Assembly: GCA_035610365.1 (NCBI GenBank)
Contig: CM069435.1
Coordinates: forward strand, 81,687,389 to 81,751,388
Direction: 5' to 3'
Source of the DNA: Aquatica leii
Lineage: Eukaryota > Arthropoda > Insecta > Coleoptera > Lampyridae
Length of the DNA stretch: 64,000 nt
Shown: positions 1 to 11,660 of the stretch, in pieces
Numbering within the stretch: position 1 is the first letter of the stretch
Layout: every line of letters begins with the position of its first letter
Program-made: the position numbers and the translations under genes
The notes under the pieces: generated by a model
Seen by the model: only the letters and a program-made list of their open reading frames with translations
Databases searched by the model: none
Told to the model about the DNA's origin: nothing

Positions 1-545
1 ATCCAGCAGTCCGTCACGTTGACACATTTCTTGCACGATGACAATGTTTGTCCCAGTCTGATGCACTTATCTCAGACAATGTATTTCTCACTCAAACTTC
101 TATCTCCAGACCACTTCTGCGTAACATTATTCCTACCGACCTTATGCTTTGCTAAACTCCATATCAACTCAATCGGATTTAATAAGTCGCAGTGGTAAGG
201 TGGCAAAAGTAACACTGTATGACCGTGTTTTTTAAGTAGTTTGTCTACATGATATGTTTTTGTTTAATTCAGTAACATTATCAGTTTTGTTTTACGCATT
301 TCATTTGTTGTGGTTACTCCATTATTTTTCAGTCATTTTCGAGTGCTTTTCCTACGTTTTGCTTGTGTTGGAGGTTTATTTATTTGTACTCTGTGGTAAA
401 GTGCATTACACATGACAACAATGCCATTAGGAGGCAAATTTGAAATTAATTTTTGTTCCATCCACTGCATAAAGTTGGTATGGTTTATGTCGTCGTCATA
501 GTTACCGGACTTAGTTTAAGATTAAAATGCCATTGAATGTTGAAG
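1..545 (-). pseudogene. DDE_3-type (IS630/Tc1-mariner) transposase relic, copy A, C-terminal half
   Basis: On the minus strand this segment encodes the catalytic C-terminal half of an insect DDE_3-type DNA transposase. It contains at least two in-frame stops and a frameshift near 510. Landmarks in order are YDDDINHTNFMQW, NLPPNGIVVMCNALYH (the family usually has DNAxYH here, so a catalytic Asp seems replaced by Cys), LLPPYHCDLLNPIELIWS and VGRNNVTQKWS. The DNA-binding N-terminus is absent beyond 545, and the C-terminal end runs off the left edge of the window. It cannot encode an active enzyme. A second copy of the same family at 4657-5656 retains the parts missing here. Family assignment rests on remembered conserved blocks and is fairly certain. 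Confidence 0.8.
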
Positions 546-1205
546 TACACATACCTTGTTTAGAAATAACGATGTTTAAAAGAGTTTTGATAAAGACTAA
601 TTAAATAACGATAAATTTGTCATTAAAACAGCAGGTAAAGATATAAACAAACACAAGGCGCTTAAAGAATTTTTATTCTAATTTAATTTTTCCAGCGGAC
701 GGTACTTGCGAATTGTAATTGTTTGATACATTTGTCGCTTTGAATTTTTAAAGTTAGTTGACATATTTTCCGGAGACTTTGTTTACTTCGGCGCTTTGCA
801 TTTAAAAAACAAAGAATTTAAATTTAAATGGGGTGAATCAAATCACTAATACTCGTAAAAATATTTTTTTCGTGACTTATTACAGTGCACGCTGCTTATT
901 GGAATCACGGATAATGTTATTAATTAATTAAATTAATTTGACAAGATGCATAAGTTTCTAAAATGTCATTTTATCATAAAGACAAAAGTGCTTCTAATAA
1001 AATTGTTAATTTTTGATTTATCAATTATATAATGATTTATACAGCAATTCATTAATTCCACAATTTGAACGCAACAAAACGCCCGCGACAAGTCGTCATG
1101 TGCTTATGACGTCACGCGGCACCAGTGCTAAGTAATACATTTGTTGCGTTATTTGCAGCATCGTTGTATTTGTGCGTTGTAATTTACCCACTTTACTGTT
1201 TATTA
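546..1205. other. Non-coding AT-rich stretch
   Basis: No coding signal was found. Around 1085-1120 there is a CpG-containing patch with a TGACGTCA-type palindrome, placed just upstream of the THAP-domain start codon. It could be promoter-like, but that is inference only. Confidence 0.3.
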
Positions 1206-1703
1206 TGGAAACTTGCAGGAAAACAAGCTATAAGTATTGTATTATTCCTAGATGTAAAAACGCCCCAGAAGTTATTTTTTAATGTTCCAAGAGAAGCTTA
1301 AGCTCAACAGAAATAGTATCATGCAATGAAAAAAGATTAAACTAAAAATATTACATTATTTGTGAATTATCGATTTTATTATTGTGAAGATTATTTTAAC
1401 GAAAGTGTTTTTTAATTTAATTTTCAGAAGTTCAAATTTTACAGCCATATCAATGCCATTGCACAAAAAATAAGTGCTTATCGAATATTCGTTTAAAATA
1501 TTATTCGGTTATTGAATTATTATGCAGGACACCAATTATAACTGCAAACATTGATTATATACATATACATATAATACAATATCGGTATGTATTTAAATTT
1601 TAAATAGAAGAGTACATGGAAAATTATTTTAAATAGCATATGATGGGTATGTAGACATAGTAAAATTAAAATCTGGCAGTACACTTCATTTTATTTTTGA
1701 GGC
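1206..1703 (+). pseudogene. THAP-type zinc-finger domain relic
   Basis: An ATG at 1206 opens METCRKTSYKYCIIPRCKN, the start of the C2CH THAP DNA-binding domain as seen in insect THAP proteins. A one-base shift then gives FNVPREA and YHAMKKD, matching the conserved proline and basic part of the domain. Near 1607-1703, MENYFK-HMMGM followed in another frame by KLKSGSTLHFIF matches the domain's C-terminal part (family form: DMENYxxxxMGG...). The central CEDHF-type block was not found, so part of the domain is missing or lies in a lost exon. Stops and frameshifts make it a pseudogene. THAP domains occur in host regulators and in P-element-, Kolobok- and Harbinger-related proteins; which of these is the source is unknown. 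Confidence 0.5.
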
Positions 1704-1828
1704 TTTCGCGGCCATGATTTTTCAACAAATAATTATTTTCGGGTTTTGAACCGCGTTCCATATTTACACTTTTCACAAAATTTATAAAACTTAGAAAACT
1801 TACAAACTTTGAAAATATTACAATGTTT

Positions 1829-1862
1829 GACGTTTCGACAGTCATGTCGCTGTCTTCTTCAG
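1829..1862 (-). other. Hammerhead-ribozyme-like core motif behind a Penelope relic
   Basis: Minus-strand CTGAAGA, a perfect 5-bp stem GACAG/CTGTC with an 8-base loop, then GAAAC and GTC. This fits the hammerhead core CUGANGA, helix II, GAAA, with a possible UH cleavage triplet GUC directly after. Helix III would be loopless (ACGU), possible only in a dimer, and helix I pairing looks weak. It lies about 40 bases past the stop codon of a Penelope endonuclease relic, and Penelope-like elements are known to carry hammerheads. Activity is not shown. Confidence 0.4.
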
Positions 1863-1901
1863 AAAAAACTGAAACTGAAGATATAGGATCCTGACAAATC
1901 T

Positions 1902-2103
1902 TTATATTACGCCGTTCGGGTCAGTGGTTCGTGACGGTTCCAATTTATTAGTTTTCTGGAACATGTTTTTCCATATTGGCGTTAGATCGATTCCATTATC
2001 CCTATTAAAATTGTCGTACTTCTAGATTTCAATGGCTTACTTGTATAGTTTAGGCCAGAAGTTTTGGGAATTAGCCAACATTGTTGCCTCTTCAAATTTT
2101 ATT
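1902..2103 (-). pseudogene. Penelope-like element, GIY-YIG endonuclease C-terminal tail
   Basis: The minus-strand reading FEEATMLANSQNFWPKLYK, then AIEI, then YDNFNRDNGIDLTPIW ends at a stop at 1902-1904. The pattern of an EAIEI block followed by NFNRD/E is the hallmark of the far C-terminus of the Penelope-like reverse transcriptase/GIY-YIG endonuclease. Only the last ~65 codons are present, with two internal stops; the RT and the GIY-YIG core are missing. It abuts the SWIM-YqaJ relic, suggesting truncation at insertion. The hammerhead-like motif at 1829-1862 lies just downstream. Confidence 0.6.
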
Positions 2104-2995
2104 ATTGAAGTTACTATTCTGTGTTATGTACGTTGACATTACTTTTTTTGAGTATGGACACTTTAGTTCAATTGAGAACTTTTACCATCGGGAGAAGCTG
2201 CAATAATAGGATTGTTTGGGTTTAATCTTATTTTTACAACATCAAAAATGCTTTGAAGTAATGCACCTTCTAAGCTTTTACAGTGTGCCACATTACATGT
2301 TTTAGATGTTGTGATACGATCATATTTTAATTAAAAGCACAATGGTCGCGCACTTTGATCAACTGTTGCCTCATGAGTTAGTTGTAATATTTAAAGAGAG
2401 AAAATTGAGAAAATCTTCTGCTGTGTGTGAATATGCATACTTTTTGAGAAAAACCAGTTTATTAAATATTTTTTTATGTAATTTTACTCTTTCATTAAAC
2501 TGTTTATAATATTGAGTGAAGCCAGTGTCTTACCATCCCCACTTCAAGGCTGTGATAAATTACCGAAGCAAAAATAACTTCCATCTCTAAGTGGCAGATC
2601 TATATAACTTGTCCACGATAATTCTTTCGTCGTGATATATTTCATCAATGTTCCTACAGATGAAACTTTGGATTTTCTCTAGTAGCATTTCACTGAAATC
2701 TTTGCAAGCTTTTCACTTTGTCTATACAACCATGCAAGAAATGCTATGACATATTTACATCCTTTTAAGAAATTATAAATAGTACATTTTATCTATATTA
2801 CAACACTTGCTTAAATAGGCAGCACAATCCTAACAACTTACTGCGTTTACCTTCATCGGAAATTAATTCCACATTATACTTTTTCTTACGTACATTGTGT
2901 TTATGTGTAATTTTAGCTCTCACGATGCAAATTGAGCATTTCCTTCTAACTGCAACATACCCAATCGCATTGCCTTATAAGTTTTCCTAGATCTA
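2104..2995 (-). pseudogene. SWIM zinc finger + YqaJ-type exonuclease protein relic
   Basis: Read from 2995 downward. AIGYVAVRRKCSICIVRAKI and THKHNVRKKKYNVELISDEG match the region before a SWIM finger. GCKYVIAFLAWLYRQSEK fits the C-terminal CxH-type half of SWIM (family GCKHAIAFLMW, here H to Y) and continues into VKCY-RKSKVSSVGTLMKYI. After a poorly conserved stretch come YDRITTSK, NVAHCKSLEGALLQSIF, NPNNPIIAASPDG and, in another frame, SIELKCPYSKKVMSTYIT. ASPDG and the ELKCP block carry catalytic residues of the YqaJ/lambda-exonuclease nuclease fold. Several frameshifts and stops disable it. This SWIM-YqaJ architecture is repeated in many insect genomes; whether it belongs to a transposon is not settled by this sequence. 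Confidence 0.65.
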
Positions 2996-4656
2996 AAAAC
3001 AAATTACTTTAATTAAAAAGTGAAAGTATTAAATGGTAATGGGAAATTAGAAATGCTTTATTAAATTACCATAAAAAATGTACAGTTATTAATAATTGCA
3101 GTATGTTTCACTTATCTGCTTGCTTTCATGAACCTAATTTCTGCACTAATCAAGTCAGAGTTGTTCGCAAAAAACGTGCTCATTATAAATACATCAATTT
3201 AGAGCAAATTGTCTGATTGTCTTTCAAGAAACCCACTATCCGTCATTATAGCAAACAATTATAATAAAGATAAATAATAAATGTCTTGTTATGTAGCGTA
3301 TATTAAGAAAACTGCAAATTATAATTCAGAAAAAGTTTGGTACCACCGCGTTATCGTTCGCGATTACGTGATTTTTTAACTTTGAAATCAATGATTTCTT
3401 ACAATATACATTATTTATAAGTATAATTGTAAATTTCATATTTAATTCAGTGGATTAATTAAAAATATATTATTTGAACTGATTTCTTTGATCCATGCAC
3501 TTTGTTAATTGGGTAATGTCACAGTATAAAGTGATACAGTAATCCCACTTCTTGCCGGTGCCTTTGATCTTTGTGAACATACAAGTTGAGCACAAAAACG
3601 AGTGCGCATAGTCTAGGCGCATGTGAGTGCTACATTACTACCAACGTAGTTTAAAAATCTGAAATTGTTTTGACAAAACCTTATAACTTTTCCCAGTCGC
3701 TTTTATACAAAAGTTAAAAAAATGACGATTCAATTAAATTTTGGAATAAATGCGATTTAACTTTTGCGTTTGCTAGGTTAAGTTACGTTAGTTTTACTAC
3801 TGCGCATTGCCCACGCGCATAAATAGTTTTGTCCACAAAAAGGTATAAGTGAAATGATTGTATAAATATATACTGTGGTCATGTTATCAATTTATTAAAA
3901 AAAGGACCGGACGTATGCTACCACATATAAAAAACATTGTTTATAGTAGTCATGCTTTTGGTTATCAGTATTATTAATTGTCTTCTCAGGTATGTTTCTA
4001 TACATAAACAATAACCTATTTTTTGTTACTTTTTTAGCTGAATCTTCACAATTATTATTGTACTCTAAAAATGCTTGTTTTGCATATTTAGCTTTATTTT
4101 TGCAGGGTTATTTATTTATTCAAATATCTTGACTGACCTACGTAACATATCCTCATTTAAACATTTGTAAATACGATACCTTTGAGTTACTTTGCATTTT
4201 CAGTGTCCTTGAGAAGAATGTTTAGTTCTTTAAATAACAACTTAACTACAGTTTGACCAAGCTTACAAAAACTCTGGGTAAGCATGTCTAGGGGAGCGCG
4301 TATCGTACAAGGTACAGTCTGATGAAAAACTATTTAGGCGCTAATATTTAAAACAGTTTTTAAAATTAGGCAACAAGCAAACGAGTTGTACTCGAATGCA
4401 TAATTAGTTGCATAAGTTGTAGTTAAAAAAAATGTTCGTATAAAACATGAACAATCTTGATCACTGTTCAAATATCTCATTTTAATCTAACCATTAATTA
4501 CAACTACAATAATTGCAATTAGTACTGTTTTTAATAACACTTTTATTAAAAAATTTACAAAGCAGAAAAGTAAACACTCATTTCGGTATAAAATATAAAA
4601 CAATGCATTATCTCTTATTTATTAAATGACACAATATGACTAAGGTCAATAATTAA
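2996..4656. other. Non-coding AT-rich stretch
   Basis: No coding or structural signal I can support. The minus-strand sequence just above 2995 ends in TTTGTTTTTAG, which could be the 3' splice site of an upstream intron of the SWIM-YqaJ gene. Confidence 0.4.
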
Positions 4657-5656
4657 TTAATTATCATTACCTGAAGATTCACTTTCATCAGTTTTCCAAC
4701 CGTCCTCATCTGAATCACTATTATTTACTGTAAATGTCAATCTTTCAACAACCTCATCAACTAAACAATCTGCGTTCTACATTTCTTCAAGAATATGTGA
4801 CACATGATTACACTGTTTTTGCCAATCTTCATTTGTAATTTCCGAAAATGCATTTAGAACTAAATTTTCAATTTCAATTTCTCGTTGTGCCACATTATTC
4901 ATTGCGACTTTTTTTTTGCTTCTTCAGCCATTGCATAAAATTTGTATGATTCATATCGTCATGATAGTCACCAGACTTAGTTTGTGATTTAAACATTAGA
5001 AAGCCGTTGTTTACAAACCCATATGAACCACCTGCATGCACTATAATATGTGGTTGTCCAGTTCGATCACATTTATGTATAAACACGTGGTTCTTTTGCA
5101 GACTGCCAACACTTATTAACTCCATATGACGGGTGAATATAGGTTTCATCTAAGTACGCTACTGGTTGTTTATTGTTGCCTTTAGCATCATTCTCTCTCA
5201 GCTTCCTCAAATATCGTAAACGCTAAGCTACAATATCATTTCTTTCCATTAAAAGTTTAAGTTTATTACAGCACTTTTTATAACGAAACCCAAATTTTAA
5301 AAGATACTTTCGTAAAGTTTTACGTTCTACCATGTAGTTGACTTTGTTTTTCATTTTTTTCACTAACACTTTCACTGTATGTATTTGATGATCAACTGTA
5401 TACATTTCATGCTCAGATCTTCTTAAAAATTTTGATCAAAATCATCCAACTCAATTTTGTTCACTGCACCAGTTCGACGCTTCTTATCAGGACTTCTTAA
5501 GAGTGAGTCTTCGGCAACATTAGATTCTTTACAAATTTTCTTAATAAAACTTAAAGATTTCCCTGTTGCAGCAGCAGCAGCAAGTTCAGAAGCTTTTTTA
5601 ATTGGATATATCCAATGACCATCTGACTTTCTGTTTATCGAAGAAATCGATGACAT
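4657..5656 (-). pseudogene. DDE_3-type transposase relic, copy B, internally deleted
   Basis: Minus strand, N- to C-terminus. It opens with SSINRKSDGHWIYPIKKA and AAAATGKSLSFIKKICKES (helix-turn-helix region). IELDDFDQNFLRRSEHEMYT and LRKYLLKFGFRYKKC follow (linker and second HTH), then LRYLRKLREN and the DET-Y-H block at ~5135-5165 with the first catalytic Asp. The next segment is GGSYGFVNNGFLMFKSQTKS, then GDYHDDMNHTNFMQWLKKQ. The reading jumps straight to EITNEDWQKQCNHVSHILEE and an acidic SDSDEDGW tail with a stop at 4657-4659. The segment carrying the second and third catalytic residues (about 150-200 codons) is deleted. Frameshifts and one stop lie inside the remainder. Same family as 1-545. 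Confidence 0.8.
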
Positions 5657-5809
5657 TACTAATAATGTTTCGTGCTTCAGAATGAACGACTTTTCGGGTT
5701 CTGCTTTCCATGGATTTAAAATGTAATACAAAATTTTATTTGAATTATTGCTATTTTTTTTACTATAACCACACAAATAATTTTTTTGTGTGTTATAAAT
5801 CAATTAGAA

Positions 5810-8800
5810 ATAATTTTAACCTAAAAATACTCACCAACTGTTCTAAAAGTAAATTGGAATATATTGTTTTAAAAAGAACAGATTTGTTTACAATCAAGAC
5901 GAAAATTAATATAAAAGCAAAAAGTAATATGAAAAGCCAAAATAACAATGTAAATAGAAACCAAAGTGTCGACAAAATCAATAAATAACTGCTTATGATT
6001 TTAAATGTACTTGTAGGAATCGCGCTATATGATTGGTCGACACAATTTGTCCTTTAAATTAGTTCGCGTATTTTCTGGGGTTTTTGTAAGCTTATGTAAT
6101 AATATTATTTTGTATTTATTTTTATTTTAGCGTTAGTCAATTACTGGTAAGAATTTTGTAGTTCTTAAATTAAACATCATAACGTGGTTTTTGATTTCTT
6201 TTTATTGACGGTGTTAACAAACTATTTAATGCAACAGGTCCGTAATGTAGATTTTTTTCAACGTTTTATTAGAACTTTTATTTTGATATTTTTTGCTTGT
6301 ATTGATGCTATAATGTCATCTTTTAAATTAATAAACTGTTAATCAGATACACACTGTACGTATTTACTGCTATCTAGCCAATAAACATTTATTTTTTGAA
6401 TATTGCATTTTGTTATGATTCGGTTATTGTTAAGTTTTTAATTGTCAAGTTAATCGATTTGAAAAATGCAATACGTTGTAAGATCGTTTACTGTATAGGT
6501 ATTTTAATCAATGCTAACACGCACACGTTATAAGTAATTATTTACATATTTTGCGCGATCAGATTTTAGAAACGATTTAATTAATTTTTTTGCAAAATGT
6601 CACACAAATCTAAATAGAATAAATGACGGCAGACTCTTGCATTAAGGTTTTGCAAAACATATTTTGAAAAAATCATTACAACGTTTAAAAAAAAATTGTG
6701 AAAAAAACTCAACCAAAAGTTTTGGATAACGATTTGTAGTTGGTAGAAGCAATAAAACCAAAATGTTCTCAACTCCTAATGTTGCTTGCAAACAGTTTTA
6801 GACGTTGAATCCCCATAGTTTTTGTCATGTGAATTTATAAAGTTTCCAATAAAACAAATTCAACATTTTATAGATTATACAATAATAGCCGTTAACTACA
6901 ATTATTTATTTTTTTAATTACTACAATGCCTACTACTAAGAGACAAATATAGCAATACTTAATTAAGCCAACTTAAGGATTTTTATCAAAAATCATTTTA
7001 ATAACTATAATGCGACTGCCACAGATGAATGAATAACATTTTAGTATCAATATATATATACGTAGTGAATAATTTTAGAAATATTCTAATTTGACCATGT
7101 GTGATTCAAAATTTATCGTTAGCTTTAATGTTAAAATAATATTTTAATAAGTAATGATGTTAAAACGTATTCTGATAAATTAGATTAATCGTAAGCTTTT
7201 AAAAGTACATAAAGGTTTGCTACCTACATGGAATAAACAATGAATACGTACGTAACGTGTCAGAATGGCTTTGTTATTCAAAATTGGCTTAAGCGTAATC
7301 TGACCGCCCGGAGAAGATTACAATAAGCGTCAAGAGGAAACCAAAATGTCAATCAGAAAGCAGTGTAACAATAATAATACATTTGAAACGTAGTGGTGTG
7401 GAAAATATACATAATGGTGCTCCGTTCATACAAGACGTAAAGCTCTTTGAAACCTACGTGGCTTGACTTGCATTTTTAGCATTGTATGTGGCATTAAAAG
7501 TAACTTGAATCGTTTTGTGTCACTGACAAGCATTTATTACGGCTTACAATGTACGTATCTATGCTTACTTTCAGTTAGTCATTTTTACTATTAGTAGTCT
7601 TTTGTAAATATCTTAAAAGCCAATAATTCCATTTACTTTGGAAATGAAATATTAGTGGCAGCAGGTGCATGTCTCGTTAGTCCATCCAGTATTACCATGT
7701 TTAATCTAGCTTGTATGCCTCTAGGGAGAAAGCTTTATGTATTCCTGTAACTGATGTAACGAACACCCTGGATAATTCAATTCAGTTTAAGCTCAATGAA
7801 AATTGAACTTGACGAAAAGCTAATCAACAAACTGCGCTTGATGCAATAAAGCAAAATACAGCTTGAGAAGTTCACTTTGTATTTGGCAATTAGTTATTAA
7901 TTACTAAACCACTTTAAATATGGTTTCGCTTAGTACTTGCAAGTTCAATAGTTTGAACCGAAGTTTATAAAATTTATTATGCAAACACGTGACATTTTAT
8001 GATCAAAAACGACGCTGTAAAGTATGTACGACTGTAATTGAATGACGATGGCAATTTCTAAATGCACTCGATCGCATAAAACTGTTATAAGTCGCTATTG
8101 GTAGATGCGGTATTAGTGGTGGACGTGCTCTTGAAGGGTTGCATTTATAGTGCATGCTTCTTTACAAAACTAATGCATTTGCTTCGGTGTAAAAGCTTAA
8201 TACTACTGAACGTGTCTAATAGCTCTTCTGTCATAAGCCGTAAATGCAGACGTTGCCTTTTGATGCATTATGTAAAATTCTTACGGTCAGTGATAAGTTT
8301 AGACTAAACTACACTAATTTACACTTACTTTAGTTTAATGTCTTCGTCTAAAAAAGTGCATCTGTACTTATTATTAGAAGCTTTGCTGTGTAAAAAGTAT
8401 ATACAATAGAAGAAGTACAACTTTAACTTCGACGTGTAAGCTGACAAAACACTTAACACATTACAACGATCTTTTTTAAATATTTACTAACAATAAAATG
8501 TATTTGTTGTATTTTTTAGTAGTTTAGGTACATGTTTTTGTCACTTTTAATTATATACTTGTATTTTGTACTTTAGTTTTCGGTTCCATTTTTTTCTAGT
8601 TTTTTATATTTCCTTTAGCTTATACATATACCTCTTTAAAAATATTTTTTTTGTGTAATTTTTAAACGCTTAATCATCAGTCTTATTACAACTTTATATA
8701 AACTTTTAATTTAATTAATTTAAACTGTTTAATATGTTTTTTTTCATTATTACCCGTATCATCAAAAATCCGTTTTTATATTGATGTATTTTTTATTTTA

Positions 8801-11384
8801 TAAAAAAATCTTGCTATTAAACAAGATTCTAACCAGTAACATAAAAAAGTCTACAAGTATAAATCATAGTCAGCCAATTAAATAAGAAAAACGTAAGAAG
8901 AAAGAAAACACTTTAATGACGTTTTATACACGCTAATAAGTTATCGCAGTTAAATTTAAGAAAATATTAAAAAACTTTGCAGTACAGGCAACGCTACCAC
9001 GATGCAAAAAAATATGTAATACAAAAATTTCTTTACATTTACCAAATTAATTACCAAACACGTTAAATGAAAAACATTATTGTAGAAGTACGAGGCACGT
9101 TTAACTTAGCCGAAAAATTAAATACTAATAAATACAACAGTATATGACATTTGTTTATAAGCCCGCTACAAATTAATTGAAATAAATCAACAACGTTCAA
9201 TTATTTAAAAAAAACTTTAAGGATACGTACAGTTAATACTCGTACCGACTAGATCTAGCTTAGCTTGTAATCATACACGCATAAAGCTTAAAACAGGATA
9301 TCACAAATAAATACTTCAAACACGTTTGAAATCAAAAAAAAAAAAAAAACTGGGTTTCCAATTACTTTACAAAATTATTCTACATGGTGTTGCATTGATG
9401 AATTGTTTAGATTTCTTAGAGTGTAAAACTCTAATTAATTTCTTTATATAATTTTTTTTAATAACGTAGTAAGTCTCGAAAGTAGACATCCAGTAAGTCC
9501 AGCAATTCTCCGATTCAGAAAATCGCGAGTACGGCAGCCAAGAATAACCTAAAAGTTACACCTCACACTTAGTATCAACATGCTTAAAGCAACTGTTAAC
9601 AGTGTAACACAATGTTAATATACGTGGTGCGTGTTGCGATCACGCAAAAAATTACTTTTACCTAATTTTACTCTGACAAAAGTTTTCAAAATTATATTCA
9701 TTTCAATAACTTAATACCCCATTAACAAGTGACTGCTGGATTATGAAGAAAAGTTTTCAGGTACTGATCACAAGGTTGCTTGCATGAAAGTTTGAAGTCT
9801 ACAAGGAAGTAAAAATCCAAAAGTTAATAAAACACAATGTTGCCAACCAATTATATAACGACTAAAAATCAGTTTTGCGATTTTTGCAACCGTCGTTTAA
9901 GCAACTTTGTCAACGTCGGCACGTGAAGACGAGTTTCTCGTAAATTGGTCAAATTCTGGCCGGCAGCTTTAGTTCGATTTCCGACCGGATGCAAACTATT
10001 TATTTGTGGTTTAAGTACGTTGCGTGTAACTAGCGTTAGAACGCAAAAGGATAAGTAAGGAATACAATTTTGTCATCCATCAACATCTATCTTACGGATA
10101 ATTTCTTTTAGAAAATCCTTCTTCATGCATCGTATTTAAATGGTTAAAAAAGCGACGAAGAAATATTTTCCAAATTACCTGTTTGGGGATAGCATTGCAG
10201 TTTAGTATATACTTGTTTCAGACGTGGTTGCGATTTACAAAACTTTTTTTGCCTATTTTAGCTCTTATTTATACCCCTATATGTCAATCTAATTTTGAGG
10301 TTTTTCCTATCGAGGGAGGTAATCATTCCCGAATCAATTATCCGCAAAAACGGTGTGATCTTTAAGAAAACAGAGATGCTAGCACTAAAGGTTGCTTTAC
10401 GGTCTCATATCTTATTGTAAAGTATTTACTATTTTCTATTTATACTACGGTGAATAAATAGGAACACGCATAATGATGAGCCAACACGACTGCGTGCTGT
10501 AGGTTAGTACGTATCAAAATTCGTCTTCGACAAAGTGATAATTCTATTCATTGTAATAAACACTCTTCGTGTGCGTTTACTAGTTCAACTGTTTTAATTG
10601 ATAAAAAATTCGTTACGGTCTAAAAAACACTACATGTGCGCGTTGTTAACTTAAATAGCCTAATCTACGAAGATAGTTAATCAAAGCGTCATTTTTGTAC
10701 CATTTATTGCTAATATTCATTATAAATCGGTTTTTATCGTACGATAATAATATTTATATAAGGGAATTGGAAACAGCGTGACGCTTGTGAATACTCACAG
10801 TGTAACTAAAACTCTAATTTTTGATATCTCACTCCTACAATTGATGTCAAGGATACGGGTAGATTTTAATCTCTAATGATAAGGTTTTCTACGAGCAATT
10901 GTGCAGATACTATTTTAAAATCAAAAGCACGGCTTACCCGAATAATTCTAGATACTGAAAAGGACTCACGGTCATCTGCGACGGAAACTGGCCAAAAAGT
11001 CACCCAAATATTCATCAAATTATTTCATCTACCTCCCCAATTTGTGCGTGACAACAAATTTAAATACTTAATGTAAACGTCAAAATAAACGTTACAAACG
11101 GCATTAAAATAATTCACATAGTGATTTTTTAAGTTCTCAATTTCTATTTCTATTCTAATTTTTTTTATTTGTATTGATTGTGTAACAAACCGTTACTAAT
11201 TTAAGTTTGATTTATATTGTTTTATTGAACTGTATTTACTTTATTTTATTACCGAGTTAAGTTATTTATTGGTATTTCTGAATTATTTGGTATAAAGGAA
11301 CCGCCATTTATTTATGCTATTGTTACTATTAAGACTGATTTATTTTATTGTAATTAAGATTGTGCTGATGATCCGTTCTCCGTT
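5810..11384. other. Long non-coding AT-rich region
   Basis: No coding motif recognised in either strand. Open frames here are short and of AT-rich, low-complexity composition. A CpG-richer patch at 9860-10060 stands out from its surroundings; on the minus strand it stays open for ~45 codons (HPVGNRTKAAGQNLTNLRET) without a recognisable domain. Confidence 0.4.
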
Positions 11385-11660
11385 TGTAAATAAATAATCG
11401 AAGGGAATGTCCACCGGGTACTGAACGCGCGTTATCTTCGCTTAAAGTCGTTTCGCCCGTCAGAGCGCATGTTATCCCCGCTTAAAATCGTTCTCCCTCT
11501 TCTGCCGTCCGCAATAAAACCGGGATCTCAACACAGGAACGGCGGTTCCCGTTGGAGCTCAAGCCGAAGAGGAGCCCGGGGTCCCAGTGCACCAACTGAA
11601 CTACAAGCTCACTCCGCGTGAAAGAGACGGAATAATTATGTAGTATTGCCAACATTGTCT
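11385..11660 (-). repeat. GC-rich tRNA-derived SINE-like block with a 2x tandem unit
   Basis: This ~270-bp block is far GC-richer than its flanks. On the minus strand, at about 11596-11615, TAGTTCAGTTGG is an excellent RNA polymerase III A box. About 60 bases on, GTTGAGATCCCGG resembles a degraded B box. Downstream, two diverged copies (~41 bp, about 11422-11461 and 11463-11503 on the plus strand) of a unit containing GTTATCTTCGCTTAAA / GTTATCCCCGCTTAAA lie head to tail. This looks like a tRNA-headed SINE with an internal duplication; a decayed LTR leader is an alternative. Confidence 0.35.
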
